Assembly: GCA_030674185.1 (NCBI GenBank)
Contig: JAPXFY010000022.1
Span: 51,274,675-51,338,674 of the forward strand
From: Monoplex corrugatus
Lineage: Eukaryota; Mollusca; Gastropoda; Littorinimorpha; Ranellidae
Length of the DNA: 64,000 nucleotides
Reading direction: 5' to 3'
A program made the position numbers and the translations under genes. Of the stretch, positions 13,101 through 22,770 are shown one piece after another; positions within the stretch are counted from its first letter, which is position 1, and each line of letters opens with the position of its first letter. The notes beneath the pieces were generated by a model. That model was not told the DNA's origin, made no database searches, and saw nothing but the letters and a program-made list of their open reading frames with translations.

Positions 13101-16100
13101 AGATCATGCATAACACCAACGTTTTCAGAAAATTCCTTTACTGAAACCGAGCCTAAAACGTCCTGCCATTTTCGGTTTGGAGGTCAGGCAATCGATCAAC
13201 ACTCGACCCTCCTTCGCTGTCACTCTCACTCTCACTATTGTCGAACTCGGCGGCAACAGCTTCCAAGTCGATATCTAGGTCACTTTCTACATCACATGGA
13301 TCAACTCTATTAACAAGATCCTCTACCGTAAAATCTTCAAATTCTTCTCCGTCATCATTCAACAGACGCCGCGCGCCATAACTCCTCATCGGAGACTCAT
13401 TTTCCAAACTTTGAAAATTCGTAGCACCGTGAAAACTTGATCAATTTTGACACTGTAAAGTTCTAAATGCAGGGCAGGAAGTCGCCAAAATGAGGCTCTC
13501 ATTCTCGCGGGATTCTCGTTTATGTCAACAATGATGGCCGCGTCCATAGTGGCCACGTGTACAGCGGGCACTGATGGGCGCTCCGCGGTAAACGCTATTA
13601 CGATTTACAGCGGGCGCTCTGCGGTAATATGCGTTAATATCACAACATGAAATTAACAAATGTGTGCACTTAGTCATTTATCAATTGATCCTTTCCTTAT
13701 AGACTCATTCTATTTATGTTTAACTTTTAGGACAAAGGCAAAAAGACAACACTGCACAATTGTTCTGCAGAATCTGACATTTCTTTAAAAAAACTTTCAG
13801 TTTCACTGCAATGGCTGGTGGTTACATGCATACTATTTCTTTCTTTAGTCCATCTCTCTACATTGAAAATTTTTTCTAATTCATTTGCTTTAACCTGTTC
13901 ACTGCTTCCGACCAAATATTTGATCAGAAGAAACATACACCTCCAATGCCACCAACCAAATATTCAGTTGGCGAACTTTCCTCTTTTTAGCCAGAAAACC
14001 CCAACACTTTCAGGGACGTGTGAGATATCAACGGAAACTTCAGGATTCCGTCTATAAATAGATGCCAATTATGTATGGGTGATGTCTTATGGTCTTTTTC
14101 GCCTGTGCGATTGAAAGGGTGACCCCCTACAGCTGAGTACTATTCAGCAATTGCAAACAATGGTGGACAACTCGCTTCAACACCGAGCGTCAATTGGGCC
14201 CGAAAAACAACTTATACAGCAAAAGAAGGTGCAGAAATCATTACTTGTGGAGCCGATTCTGATTAGCAGTCTGTTGATAAACTCAATAACAGTGAAAATG
14301 ATGATAATCTGGCGCATGCAGGCGATATTTCGATGATGTCCGAAGTCGGACTTGACCCAGATAAAAATTGGAGTGACATTACTAGCACTGGTGACCGTAA
14401 AAATGAAAGTACTGCTGCTCCTGGTGTGTTGTAAAGTATACTGAACAAGAAAAGACAATAGTGTTGTGGGGTTTTCTGGGCTGGATGAAGAGATATGATT
14501 TTTTTTTTTTAAGTAAAGATGTTTAAAACTCCGTGGCACAGGCAATTTACCTCTTTATTTACACTTTGGCACTGAAAGGGTTAAAGAAGAGTTATTCTGC
14601 AGAAAATGTGTATCTGTCTTGTCTTTTGAAATCCATAGCATTAACTTCAAAGTTTTTCAAACATTTTATACACACTGGTATCTATTCTGATTATACTTAA
14701 TACAACAATGTGCCTGCAACTACAAAGTCCCCAAACGAGTCTACATTTCACAAACTTTGCATTTACTTTGAACAGGATTACTGAACTGATCTGCATATAC
14801 TACCAATTCCTCCCCTAAACTGCCATCTGTACTTACCTGTCCCGGTCATCCCGCTCCTTGTAGTCATTCAAGCTGGACTGGCGGTACAGGGAAGGGCCCC
14901 CACCCCCCATGCCAGAGGACGACGTCTTGGACACCTGGCATCCTGTGCTAAAGTTGCGGCGCTGTGGACTAAGCACAATGCCGTCCTGTTCCTCCTTCAG
15001 CCGTTCCTTGGGGTCTGAGCCTTTGAAAAAATCTAAATATGACAACCAGATCACTGACTGATGAGAATACACAGTCACTGACATCACCTTTACCAGTGAT
15101 GTCTATTCTGTACAGAGCTATCTAAAATACTGGAGATTGGCTATAAACATTGGCTATGATTAATGTGGCTTTAACTATTGGCTATAATTAATGCCTTTTC
15201 AAAGAGAAGGAGAAAGTAAGATGAAAAATAATAATGCAAAGGCAAAGAGACAGTAAATATAATGAACACAAGTACAAACTAATTTTACTATATTACACCA
15301 GCTCCAATAACCTCAATGCTGGGGATAACTATTCTCTCTATACAAATACACAAATAATGCTACATGTAAAACAAATAATACTGACAGAATCAAAAAAAAA
15401 CTTTTGATAAGGTACCTACAGGTTAAAAACACATAAATCACAGTCACAATGAAGTTCTTCAAACAAATAGAAAAAAAGGACAATTTTTTTTATATACAAC
15501 TACTGTTTTCCTCCTTTCCATCCATGCTTTTTCCTTGTGGGCATACATGTCTACATAAATATACGCATTTCATGTACAGTATGTAATTATGTAAACTGAA
15601 TAAAAATGTTCATGCATAGACGTGTATGAGCGAGTGTGCGTCTTGCTGGAATTTTTTCCCTAAACTTGTTATCCCACTCAACTTAATCATTGCCTTCTTC
15701 CCATCATCCTTCATCAATTTTGTGTCACCAAATGTGACTAAATAACTAAACTAACAGTTTTAATTAGACTGACTGTACATTTTCAAAATAACCTTTTTAA
15801 AACAACAATCCACTTTTGAACAGCATCTGTCAAACATAAAATACCCTACTTTTATCCCCCTACTCTTTGCCACTTCATGAACTTCTCAAAGACTGTTTAT
15901 ATCATTTACTATATACAGAATTCATAATGTCTTTAAATCAATACTTCTTTTAACCGAAGCTTACATGATGTCTTCCTGTTGCGACTCAAAAGGTCACGGT
16001 CAAGGTCATGGGGTCGACGACGGTCACGATCCCGACCATCCATCACTGTCAGGGGTGAGTTTTCCCGTGAACCACCACATAATGCACGAAACCATTTCTC

Positions 16101-17637
16101 TGGATCCCAGAGGCCTTCAGGACTGTTCAAACAAAATGGAATCAACAAACTGATGCTATATAACCATGACCCCAAAAAAAAAGCTATCATTTCATCATTT
16201 ATGTTAAGAAGCCACTAAGGGGAGGGGGGGGGGGTGAGAGGGGGCTAAAAACTGATGGGGGGCTAGAAAGAACTTCTTATATGATATTACTAATCTACAA
16301 ACATACACTAGCAATGTTAAATCTAAATCAAAGTGACTGCCAGCATTCAAACCAAAAAATAATGATTAAATACAGAAAACTTAGGGGAAAACAACAGCAG
16401 CAAGACTTCATGTTTTGTTCAACAGGAGAAAATGACCTATTTTAATATTAAAAAAAGAAAGAAAAGAAAAAAAAATACTACAGATGGGGCTAATACTGTA
16501 ATAGTTAATGACAGGGGTGGCAGCAAAACTTGAAATAACTTTCCTCCTGCTCAACAAATCATCAGTCTTGCTGCTGGTCCCCCCCCCCCCCCCCCCTATG
16601 TTTTGTGCATTTATTCTTTGTTGTCTTTTGTGTATGCCAGACAAAGGACAGCTGGCACCTGTGAAGCTTTCTGTATAATATTCTCATTCCCATTCTACCA
16701 GTGTGTGTAAACAATGCTAAATCTACTTACAGCTTTGAAACTTACAACAGTTACATTTCAGATCAAAACTATCAAAAAATGATAAAACAACTAAACTACA
16801 AAACTTCCTCTGTTTTTCAATTTTTCATCTAAAATTACTGCTTACCAAAGCATGCTAATCCTAAAATATATGCGCATTCCCTATACCCTACATACACAAA
16901 AACATACTTTTTTAATCTTCAAATACAGGATCTGAACACCTTTTCATACAAACATAACAAAGGGCTACTAAGGTTTCAAATGCTAACTCACGTGTCAAAG
17001 TTCCTGTCTAAACAGCTGGGCCGACGCCTGGATAGCTTTGAGTTTCCAATCCGCAACAAGTCCTCCTGTTCACAACATTCAATGTGAAATAAGTATCGAG
17101 AAAATTCAAGAAAATTTTAACCTGAAACCTATGATTCTTGCACACAGCAGACTTTCCATTCCATATCAAAAAATAAGAGCACGCATCCAATGATAGGGAA
17201 AAAAAACTACCACTAAAACAAAGCATGAAAATCTCATACAACCTCAGAAAGAACTTCATGCCTGCCTCTCAATGCGTGCATACATGCGCACACGTGTGTG
17301 CGAGTGCGTGTGTGCACACATTAAGTGTGTATGTCCACAAGTGTGCAAGTGCACGTGCATATATTTTTTTGTTGTTGTTCTGACTTGTTTTTGGCAGTGT
17401 AGTTTCATAATATGTACTTTTTCATGCCTATCCCCTCCTTTCACCATATATCAAGTAAAGTCAAACAAAACAAAACTCAAATCACACAACAAACTTAAAT
17501 TATAGCTGCATGCTGACTGCATGTTGACTAACCCTGTCATATTGGTGATCTGGCATAGGACCTGGCGTATCTTTGCGACATGGATTTTCAGCTTGCTCTT
17601 CGTCCTCCCCAATGCCAGCTGCATCCTCTTTTTCCAT
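905..17637 (-). CDS. EIF4ENIF1: eIF4E transporter 4E-T, N-terminal half, gene continues past left edge
   Basis: 4E-T binds eIF4E, carries it to the nucleus and P-bodies, and links it to the DDX6 repression machinery. Coding exons on the minus strand are 17533-17637, 16992-17065, 15965-16122, 14837-15032, 12115-12361, 3675-3729, 2878-3153, 2167-2336 and 905-1124. All splice phases agree and give about 500 residues. Matches to the vertebrate protein, in order, are: the eIF4E-binding motif YDREDLL (33-39), RRPSCL, WDPEKW (65-70), VLSPQRR, RRIGSGR followed by an RD-rich tract, PEWF..GPTSQTETIEL (290-306), FDFNQFFN (412-419) and SRFSKWF (446-452). The IEL and FDF segments form the Cup-homology DDX6-binding region. 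An in-frame TGA lies two codons before the ATG. The vertebrate protein is near 985 residues, so the C-terminal half is outside the window. The identity is secure; individual junctions are inferred. Confidence 0.93.
1645..1830. repeat. (TTGTG)n pentanucleotide microsatellite
   Basis: About 185 bases of almost pure TTGTG/TGTGT repeat, ending in a short (GT)n run. It produces long spurious open frames of Cys/Val or His/Thr/Gln on both strands. It lies in an EIF4ENIF1 intron. Confidence 0.95.
2167..2336 (-). CDS. EIF4ENIF1: EIF4ENIF1 exon with FDF motif
   Basis: The exon runs from a ACAG acceptor to a GTAAGC donor, phase 1 to phase 0. It encodes ECNGTV, an acidic stretch, and FDFNQFFNVEHIPGL, equivalent to the FDF part of the vertebrate 4E-T DDX6-binding region. 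Confidence 0.9.
2878..3153 (-). CDS. EIF4ENIF1: EIF4ENIF1 exon with PEWF and IEL motifs
   Basis: Phase 1 at both ends. It encodes GRRRPHHEEETPEWF, then GGPTSQTETIEL, which match the Trp and IEL parts of the Cup-homology domain. A long glutamate-rich tract follows that is longer than in vertebrates. The donor is GTATGC. Confidence 0.92.
3675..3729 (-). CDS. EIF4ENIF1: EIF4ENIF1 55-nt RD-rich exon
   Basis: A short exon (18 codons plus one base) after a TTTTAG acceptor, with a GTATGT donor. It encodes RDRDFRDRDRDRDDRRYG, continuing the basic-acidic dipeptide tract of the previous exon. A second AG two bases into the exon would shift the frame, so the first is chosen. Confidence 0.8.
3900..5330 (-). 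pseudogene. Decayed LINE, C-terminal region
   Basis: Broken minus-strand frames carry the post-RT segment typical of non-LTR elements: an IFLNVYKTWAL stretch, then CKILNIRYTDHVTSEQVRQT (about 4,200-4,280), and a KRKLSWY stretch near 4,140. Earlier remnants extend to about 5,330. Many stops and frameshifts show that it is old. A second piece of the same family lies at 48,510-49,065. Confidence 0.6.
5374..5670. mobile_element. Short foldback unit related to the neighbouring DIRS-type element
   Basis: Arms of about 57 bases at 5,374-5,431 and 5,612-5,670 are near-perfect inverted copies, both including GTTAGATTAAACGTAAT. The interior 5,432-5,545 is an inverted copy of 10,920-11,035, the right end of the adjacent DIRS-type element. 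It holds no coding capacity. It looks like a nonautonomous or solo derivative sharing its right arm with the left terminus of the large element. Confidence 0.65.
5714..6600 (-). pseudogene. Tyrosine recombinase domain of the DIRS-type element
   Basis: Three frames together show the recombinase signatures. GRHCSEVHAL near 6,230-6,260 carries the first catalytic Arg after a FLLTLVL helix. LRPHEIRA at 5,951-5,973 carries the His-x-x-Arg box. FIPSYRRDVYRL carries the candidate nucleophile Tyr (codon at 5,856-5,858), matching the TFxxYLRDV pattern of DIRS recombinases. An N-terminal core-binding part (KGRRAAICNTIS) lies near 6,480-6,500. A run of G at 6,389-6,400 and several stops interrupt the frame. 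Confidence 0.8.
6630..7315 (-). pseudogene. RNase H and downstream pol region of the DIRS-type element
   Basis: Segments typical of DIRS pol follow the RT in shifted frames: a VDLFATRFHCCL stretch (about 7,045-7,080), YAFPPFP (about 6,940-6,960) and VAPRWPAQTWFPEL (about 6,845-6,890). In related elements these follow the RNase H active site. No single frame covers them all. Confidence 0.75.
7457..8255 (-). pseudogene. Reverse transcriptase domain of the DIRS-type element
   Basis: The frame starting at 8,255 encodes FQMETPRSICDALLPDDWG, SIDLRDAYSHLFIHP (about 7,655-7,705) and FFQFRAFPQG. This is the DIRS/Ngaro form of the RT, in which a GDW-SIDLKDAY block replaces the usual first Asp motif. 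The YxDD box cannot be found cleanly because the frame breaks after about 7,490. Confidence 0.8.
8300..10824 (-). pseudogene. Gag-like region of the DIRS-type element, built of tandem repeats
   Basis: A start-like frame opens at 10,824 (MPMFSFKGET) and is rich in Ser and Pro. Most of the region to 8,950 is repeated DNA. Unit R, about 340 bases, occurs at 9,160-9,480, 9,640-9,985 and 10,270-10,615. Unit S, about 170 bases and itself an internal duplicate containing GGCATTTGCCAAG, occurs at 8,955-9,130 and 10,066-10,235. No homology to known Gag is visible by eye; the gag assignment rests on position. Confidence 0.55.
11100..11800 (-). pseudogene. Possible fragment of a second retroelement (RNase H-like)
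   Basis: Minus-strand frames near 11,330-11,430 read HIVRKVNMIADLLRRAQS, like the HIPGxxNVIADLLSR end of retroelement RNase H. The rest is unreadable. It directly adjoins the right terminus of the DIRS-type element. It could also be unrelated noncoding sequence. Confidence 0.35.
12115..12361 (-). CDS. EIF4ENIF1: EIF4ENIF1 RD-rich exon
   Basis: The exon encodes RRDQRRIGSGR, which matches the RRIGSGR segment of vertebrate 4E-T, then about 60 residues of Arg-Asp dipeptides (DRDDRDRDRMDRDLMDRD). It ends in MAER before a GTAAGT donor, phase 2 to phase 0. On its own it resembles an SR-like protein, but splice phase and flanking exons place it in 4E-T. Confidence 0.9.
12908..13072. repeat. (AAT)n, (AC)n and poly-G tracts
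   Basis: An AATAATAAT run at 12,915-12,935 followed by TAGCTTTCGTATAGC resembles the 3' tail of the L2-like LINE at 26,216. A CA run and a run of about 18 G follow at 13,038-13,072. Confidence 0.6.
13153..13407 (-). other. Small acidic ORF, possibly the N-terminus of a DNA transposase
   Basis: The frame encodes 84 residues, MENESPMRSYGARRLL followed by an Asp/Glu/Ser-rich stretch. Upstream, at 13,545-13,640, the sequence TACCGCGGAGCGCCC occurs twice with variation, like a transposon end. Acidic leaders of this kind are common in piggyBac-type transposases, but no domain confirms it. It is not part of the EIF4ENIF1 exon chain. Confidence 0.3.
13890..14584 (+). mobile_element. piggyBac-like nonautonomous element, copy 2
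   Basis: The element is bounded by TTAA at 13,890-13,893 and 14,581-14,584, the target site of piggyBac elements. Its ends are imperfect inverted repeats of the TTAACC..TTCACTGC type. The interior matches 102-784 throughout, but its leader frame is interrupted here. It lies in the EIF4ENIF1 intron 12,362-14,836. Confidence 0.7.
14837..15032 (-). CDS. EIF4ENIF1: EIF4ENIF1 exon with VLSPQRR motif
   Basis: The exon encodes SDPKERLKEEQDGIVLSPQRR and NFSTGCQV, close to vertebrate 4E-T. Two acceptors are possible: TTTAG at 15,033-15,034 or AAAG ending at 15,021. They differ by 12 bases in the same phase (four residues). The donor is GTAAGT. Confidence 0.9.
15965..16122 (-). CDS. EIF4ENIF1: EIF4ENIF1 exon with WDPEKW motif
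   Basis: Acceptor GAACAG, donor GTAAGC. It encodes PEGLWDPEKWFRALCGG and SRENSPL, aligned with GVWDPEKW..RSSP of vertebrate 4E-T, and the start of the RD-rich region (GRDRDRRRPHDLDRD). Confidence 0.93.
16992..17065 (-). CDS. EIF4ENIF1: EIF4ENIF1 exon completing the eIF4E-binding motif
   Basis: A 74-nt exon, phase 0 to phase 2, encoding EDLLRIGNSKLSRRRPSCLD. EDLL completes the YDREDLL motif begun in the upstream exon, and RRPSCL matches QRPSCL in vertebrate 4E-T. Confidence 0.9.
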
Positions 17638-17649
17638 CACTCACCACCT
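17533..17649 (-). CDS. EIF4ENIF1: EIF4ENIF1 first coding exon
   Basis: The exon begins after a GTTTCAG acceptor at 17,650-17,651. It has 12 bases of 5' UTR with an in-frame TGA, then ATG at 17,637 and 35 codons ending HQYDR at a GTTAGT donor. The acidic N-terminus (EKEDAAGIGEDEEQAE) differs from vertebrates, but its last residues supply the Tyr of the eIF4E-binding motif. Confidence 0.85.
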
Positions 17650-17821
17650 CTGAAACACAAAGTCTACACTAGAAACATCAATTCCTTAGTCCATAAAATT
17701 GAAAGACCCTTTCATTTCCCCACCCAACCTGTACCCATCCACTTCCTGCAAGAAGCTGACAGATTAGGTAAGGGAGCGAACTGATCAAGACTGTATTGTG
17801 CTTAGTGTTGGTTAAGATATA

Positions 17822-18061
17822 CAGGGGGGTGCGAAAGTAGGTATACAGTAAGTATCACATCATTATTATCATGCTTAATTCCGCTCTCGATTAGAGGAGT
17901 GTGTGAATACCGACGGCAAGCAGTTTGAGTATCTGAAGGATTAAGGCTGTGCTTGTTATTACATGTATATGCAATATTCATTTGTTTGTATAATAAATGC
18001 AATGAGTATTGTACATGTTTTCTTTTTTCATAACTGTATACCTACTTTTGCACCCTCCCTG
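17822..18061. mobile_element. Tc1/mariner-like MITE, 240 bp
   Basis: The element begins CAGGGGGGTGCGAAAGTAGG and ends with its inverted near-match CCTACTTTTGCACCCTCCCTG. Terminal repeats are about 28 bases. It is flanked by TA on both sides (17,820-17,821 and 18,062-18,063), the mariner target duplication. There is no coding capacity. Confidence 0.85.
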
Positions 18062-18954
18062 TATATACATAATTAAATCTACTTAATAAATAAAATTGAG
18101 AGTGGTAATGTCCTCAGAAATATTCATTCTGCATCTCTATTCATCTCGGTAGTACATGCACACTGCCCACTATAATGCTGGCATGTATGGTAGCAATGAA
18201 AAATAATGAAAAATACAAGAAATGAACTTATCAAATAACTTAACATAAACTATGATAAAGTGAATATTCATGACAGTCTTTTTCTTATAAATAGTCCAAA
18301 CTGCTATGCACAGGCCAAAAAACAAAAATGTTCTGGCATACTGTCATTCACTTTTTTAACATACTCCATTCTTCCACAAAGGTTTAGTATGACATTCAAT
18401 TTTTCTGCTCCACTGGGGATACTGATCATGGAAAAACACAAAACCAACCATAATTTCTCACTACACTGTGGATTTCAGCCTCCCAGTCACTATACAAAAA
18501 AAATTTTTTTTTTTAAAGTGTATCGTTCTAGGAACTTGGTCACAGTGGCTCAATTCAAACTCCCATGAAAATGCTCCATTTATGTGATAAATCATGTTTA
18601 AAGGGAAAGGACTGCTATAAAACTGAGAATCCTCAAATGGGATTACTTCTCTCTGATTGATCTTAATAAACACAAAGAAAAAATTGCAAAAATCTTCCAC
18701 CAAAACGTAGGCAGAACAGCTCTGAATAGTCCGATGTTAAAGATGTGCTAACTGCTATGCCTAAAATTTAATGGTGCTATGCCTAAAATTTAATCTAGGT
18801 GGAACAACTCAACTGAGTTGAAGTTGTCCACCAAATCCAGATCATGACAGCTGTTTTACTTTAGAAACAGCACAAGTCATCAAATCAAAACAAATCTTCC
18901 ACCTATCTTCTTGACTAGACTGCAGGTCTTGACAGAGAATCTATGACAGTAGAA

Positions 18955-19320
18955 TGACTGCAGTACATGGCTGGAGGCAGCAAACTGTGGCCTGAAAAAG
19001 CTGTGATATCCCAAGCATGGAAAAAAGGGATACTGGATGGAGCTGATAACTGGGAGTATCGAGTAGATCTTCCGCAATGAACGGGGGGGGGGCAATCATC
19101 AGCAATAATGGCATGAAACTTCTCTATTCCCACTCATCAAAGCAAATTATTCTGATCAAGCTCACTGTGCCACATGAAAGTAAAAACAGGAAGACTATTT
19201 CTACAAGATTGAGAAGGTGCCAGTCTAGCCAGCAGCTTGAGGAAATCTGGCTTCCAAGCCCAAATCTAAACCAAAGTCCCCCCCCTCCCCCCCCCCCCCC
19301 CACTTTTTTTTTTAAACCTT
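18955..19320 (+). repeat. Retroelement-derived block, copy 1
   Basis: This block is similar over its length to 30,395-30,720 (shared CTGTGGCCTGAAAAAGCTGT and further stretches). In places the frame reads SSKQIILIKLTVP, resembling the KQVVLxELTVPWE segment found after the RT in some non-LTR retroelement proteins. Frameshifts and poly-C and poly-T runs break it. Confidence 0.5.
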
Positions 19321-19329
19321 CAACTTCTC

Positions 19330-21500
19330 CTTGAAAAACTTGACATCATTAGAACTGTGTTCCTGTTACTGCTATGGGTTGAATGGCTGATGTTATCTCA
19401 CTCAGGACTTCTCTGTTGGCTTCGGCTACAACCAGTACTGGACTGAGTTCATCCAAAATACTTTCATTTGTTCTTTCATTGGTCCACTGCTTGACTCTAA
19501 GTAGCCCCCTTTAGAACCATATTTCTACTGCTTTGATCTTATCTTCATCTGCTTTTTTGTATGCCCAGACTTCACAGCAATATAACATTACTACCCAGAT
19601 CAAACACCTTGGGATTTTGATTTTAAGGGTTTTTTAGGTATGCTTCTGTCTTTCTAAATATTGTTGAGTTATTGTTATTTTTGTTTAAACTTATAAAGCC
19701 CATCCAACAGCATAGAGCCTATCAGGCTTATAACTGTTTCAAAACATGTACAATACTTCAACAGGAGGAAAAAAAGAAAGAAAACAAAATTAAGTACACA
19801 TACCAATGCATTCATGCATTACAACATGTCCCCGATGTTGACCACTCTGTCCAATTTATCACACATGGGATTTAAAAAAACATACCTGAATACACATTTA
19901 AACATAACTAAGGGCACTAAAACATAAAAATGGGCATAAATTATCTAAAATTACTTCTGCATATCTCACTTCCCCAGAGCCAAAAATGCACTTAATACAT
20001 ACATGTTCCCAGATATCAATCCTTAGAGCAAGCAAAACTTTACTCAACAGTACAGGTGAATGGACCAGCATGGCAGAAACTGATAGGAAGAAATGACAGA
20101 AAGCAAAAGAACAAGGCAGAAACGAAAGAGCCCCCAGCATCCTCACAGGGGTGTTGCTGAGTTTGATAATTTTCTATTTTGCCATTCCTACTCTTACCTT
20201 GGTGTCTTTAGTACACAGACGTCTTCAAAAACTTTAACTGAGCCTAAACATTTAAAATCACTGATTTTTCAATGCAGTCTTGCTGATTTGAATATCCTGA
20301 TGTGTGATATGCTCGACTTTCTTCTCCTTCTGGGTATATTACTTTTGTTCTTTTGGACTTTAGATTTTGCCATGCATTCTTGCCTGTTGCATCTTTCTGT
20401 ACAGAGTTGTTTTCAAGCTGGTGAAACTGTCCGACATCAGTCAGTACCATCAGTATATCACAGACATGTGATGTTTTGACAGCCAATTTTTATTCCCATG
20501 TCTTTCATATCTGCTTCTCTCACAATGTACTCTGTGTAGATAAATAAAAAGATGTGGTGAGAGAATGCTGCTAAAATATTCTCTGTTGTAGCTGTTCCAT
20601 CAACCTGTCGCTTTATAATTATCGTTTTGGGTCAAAATAAAAATATAATAAAATATGATCAGGAAAGTCCATCTTCCTCATGGAATCAAAAAGGTGATGA
20701 TGTATGACACTGTCAAATGCTTTGCTCACTGTTTCTGATTTTCTCAATCAGATTTGTAAAATATTACTTTTCCTCTGTTGGCCCAGTAACCTGCCCAACA
20801 GAGTGACAGCTCCTCTTCCACTTCTGATCTCATTCTGTTAAGTATTATAATGAGCATGATTTTCTGACATGACTGATATGAGAGCAATGGTTTTAGTTGT
20901 CACAGTTTTTGATGGTTCTGCTCTTGCATAAAATGACAAACTCTTGTAGTTTCTAGCTTGGTGGCTTTTCACATGTTGTCCATATTTCACACCTAGGTGG
21001 TGCATTACTTTAATTCCCAAGTCAATGATGTTTTTCAGCAGTTCCCCTGAAATATTGTCTAGTCCTAGTGATTTCCAACTTTCAACTGACTGATGGCTGC
21101 TGTCATTTCCCTTAAGACAGATTTTGGTTCAGGACGCTTTAATTACAGGAGTACCTAAGGATTTTTTGCAATGGTACCATCAAGTAAGTTTGTTGATACG
21201 CTGATTCTGAGGTTGAAATTCGGTTGTTTTCACTACTCTCCTTCGTTTGAAAATCTCCCTCAATTTTCTTTGTGCACTGCAAATGGAGATTTTAGCACAT
21301 TCTTGCTCAAACCATTTCTCTCGTTTCTTCTAACATTAGTTTGTACACAGTTTTTCCTTTCAGTTTCTTGTATTCATCTTGGTTTTATTCTTCTATGCTT
21401 GACTACTCTTTTTAGCCAGCCCTGTTACTGTATCAGTTATATGATTCTGGTGCCTTTCTTGTTTTCCTGCCAAGTTTTACATCAGCATTTTCTGTCCAAA
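19330..21500 (-). pseudogene. Decayed LINE reverse transcriptase
   Basis: Minus-strand fragments read SKAFDSVIHHHLFDSMRKM (about 20,690-20,750), and at the 3' side LYCCEVWAYKKADEDKIKAV (about 19,520-19,590) followed by RVKQWTNERTNESILDEL. These are the RT finger/palm and the post-RT segment of a non-LTR element. There are many stops. Confidence 0.65.
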
Positions 21501-21939
21501 TTCATTTAATCTTTTCCGACAATTTATTTTAATACTTTTCGTTAACTGATCATTCCTTTTCATTAACTGATTATTCCTCAAATACAACTGAAAAACAGCT
21601 GTCACTGTGTCAAAACCTATGGAATTACAATGACCCACTCAATCTGACAATATCTACCTTAACAGAAATAAAATAATAGCCTGAACCATAATGACAATAA
21701 CAATGTACTGGATTCCCTACCACTGTGGCATCTGGTGAAATGATCAGGCAGATTCTTTAGCAAATACGAGAAGCAGATTTCAATATACAGCGACAACTCT
21801 CATTTCCTCCAAAGAGGTGAAAACTGTCATCACTAAAATCTTCCCTTTCAATCTGTACACATTACAAAAAAGACTGAACTGGATTAAATTAGATAGTGTG
21901 TTGGATTTTTCCTCCTCCTCTTTTTTTTTTTTTTAAAGA

Positions 21940-22640
21940 AAAATGTGGCCCATCTTAACATCTTGACTAAAGATCAGCCAGAAGAAAAGAGAGGTAATGA
22001 TACTGAATATTATAAACCCTTCATCAATCCAAGTAGAGCAGGCACTGACATCAAGAGCATCTGAAAAATATCTTCAGAATGTTGAAAAACATGTGGAGCC
22101 TACAGTGTGAACACTAGGCTGAGACTGTACTACAAGAGCCATGTCCTTTCAACCATACTTCACAGCTCAGAATGCTGGAGGATGACAGAGTGACCTCACC
22201 AAGCTATGTATGACCTACCTTCCACACATAAAGACCTTCAAAACAATCATGAATACAAGTCTTCTGACCCAATACCATCTATAACCAACAACTTATTTTG
22301 CCTTAAGTAATCATAGAATATACAGACACTATGACAAATGATGAAGGAGAACAGGATAACATCATCCGGACTGTTACTTCACTGGACTCTGGAAGACATA
22401 AGAGAGAAACTATCTCTTTCTCAGAAAGACCCAAGAACATCTGGCAACAAGCTTGTAACAAGAGATCTCAAGGCCCTGAAACATACAAAAGGTTCCATAC
22501 TGAGCCTTGCCCAGACAGAAGTGGAAAAATCTTTGTTGCTGCACTATGTGCCAATGGCATAAAGAGCAGCAAGAAGGAAAGTTACAGAACCCACGTATTT
22601 CTGTTTATCTATCAAAGCAAGACCACCCAAACCATCACTC
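21940..22640 (+). pseudogene. Decayed LINE, C-terminal region
   Basis: Plus-strand fragments read NTRLRLYYKSHVLSTILHSS and ECWRMTE near 22,110-22,190, then in shifted frames a DNIIRT..LDSGRHKRE segment and FVAALCANG near 22,540. This is the usual tail of a molluscan non-LTR element after its RT. Confidence 0.65.
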
Positions 22641-22694
22641 AAGATCTAACAGAAGGGATGCTGGGGAGAGGTGGGAAGGGTAAAGAAAAATTCC

Positions 22695-22770
22695 TGTCAC
22701 ACAATGGTTTGAACCACAGACTTTTGGTGTCTCTAGCTTCTCAGGCAGACACTTTACCCACTAAGCCACC
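22695..22770 (-). repeat. tRNA-derived SINE head
   Basis: On the minus strand there is an A-box-like GGCTTAGTGGGTAAAGTG (22,750-22,767) and a B box GGTTCAAACC (22,706-22,715) at tRNA spacing. The stem bases do not close into a clean cloverleaf, so this is SINE-derived rather than a functional tRNA gene. Confidence 0.6.

Noticed and set aside
22695..22770. A functional tRNA gene
   Set aside because: A and B boxes are present but acceptor and anticodon stems do not pair cleanly, and the sequence sits in a SINE-rich context.
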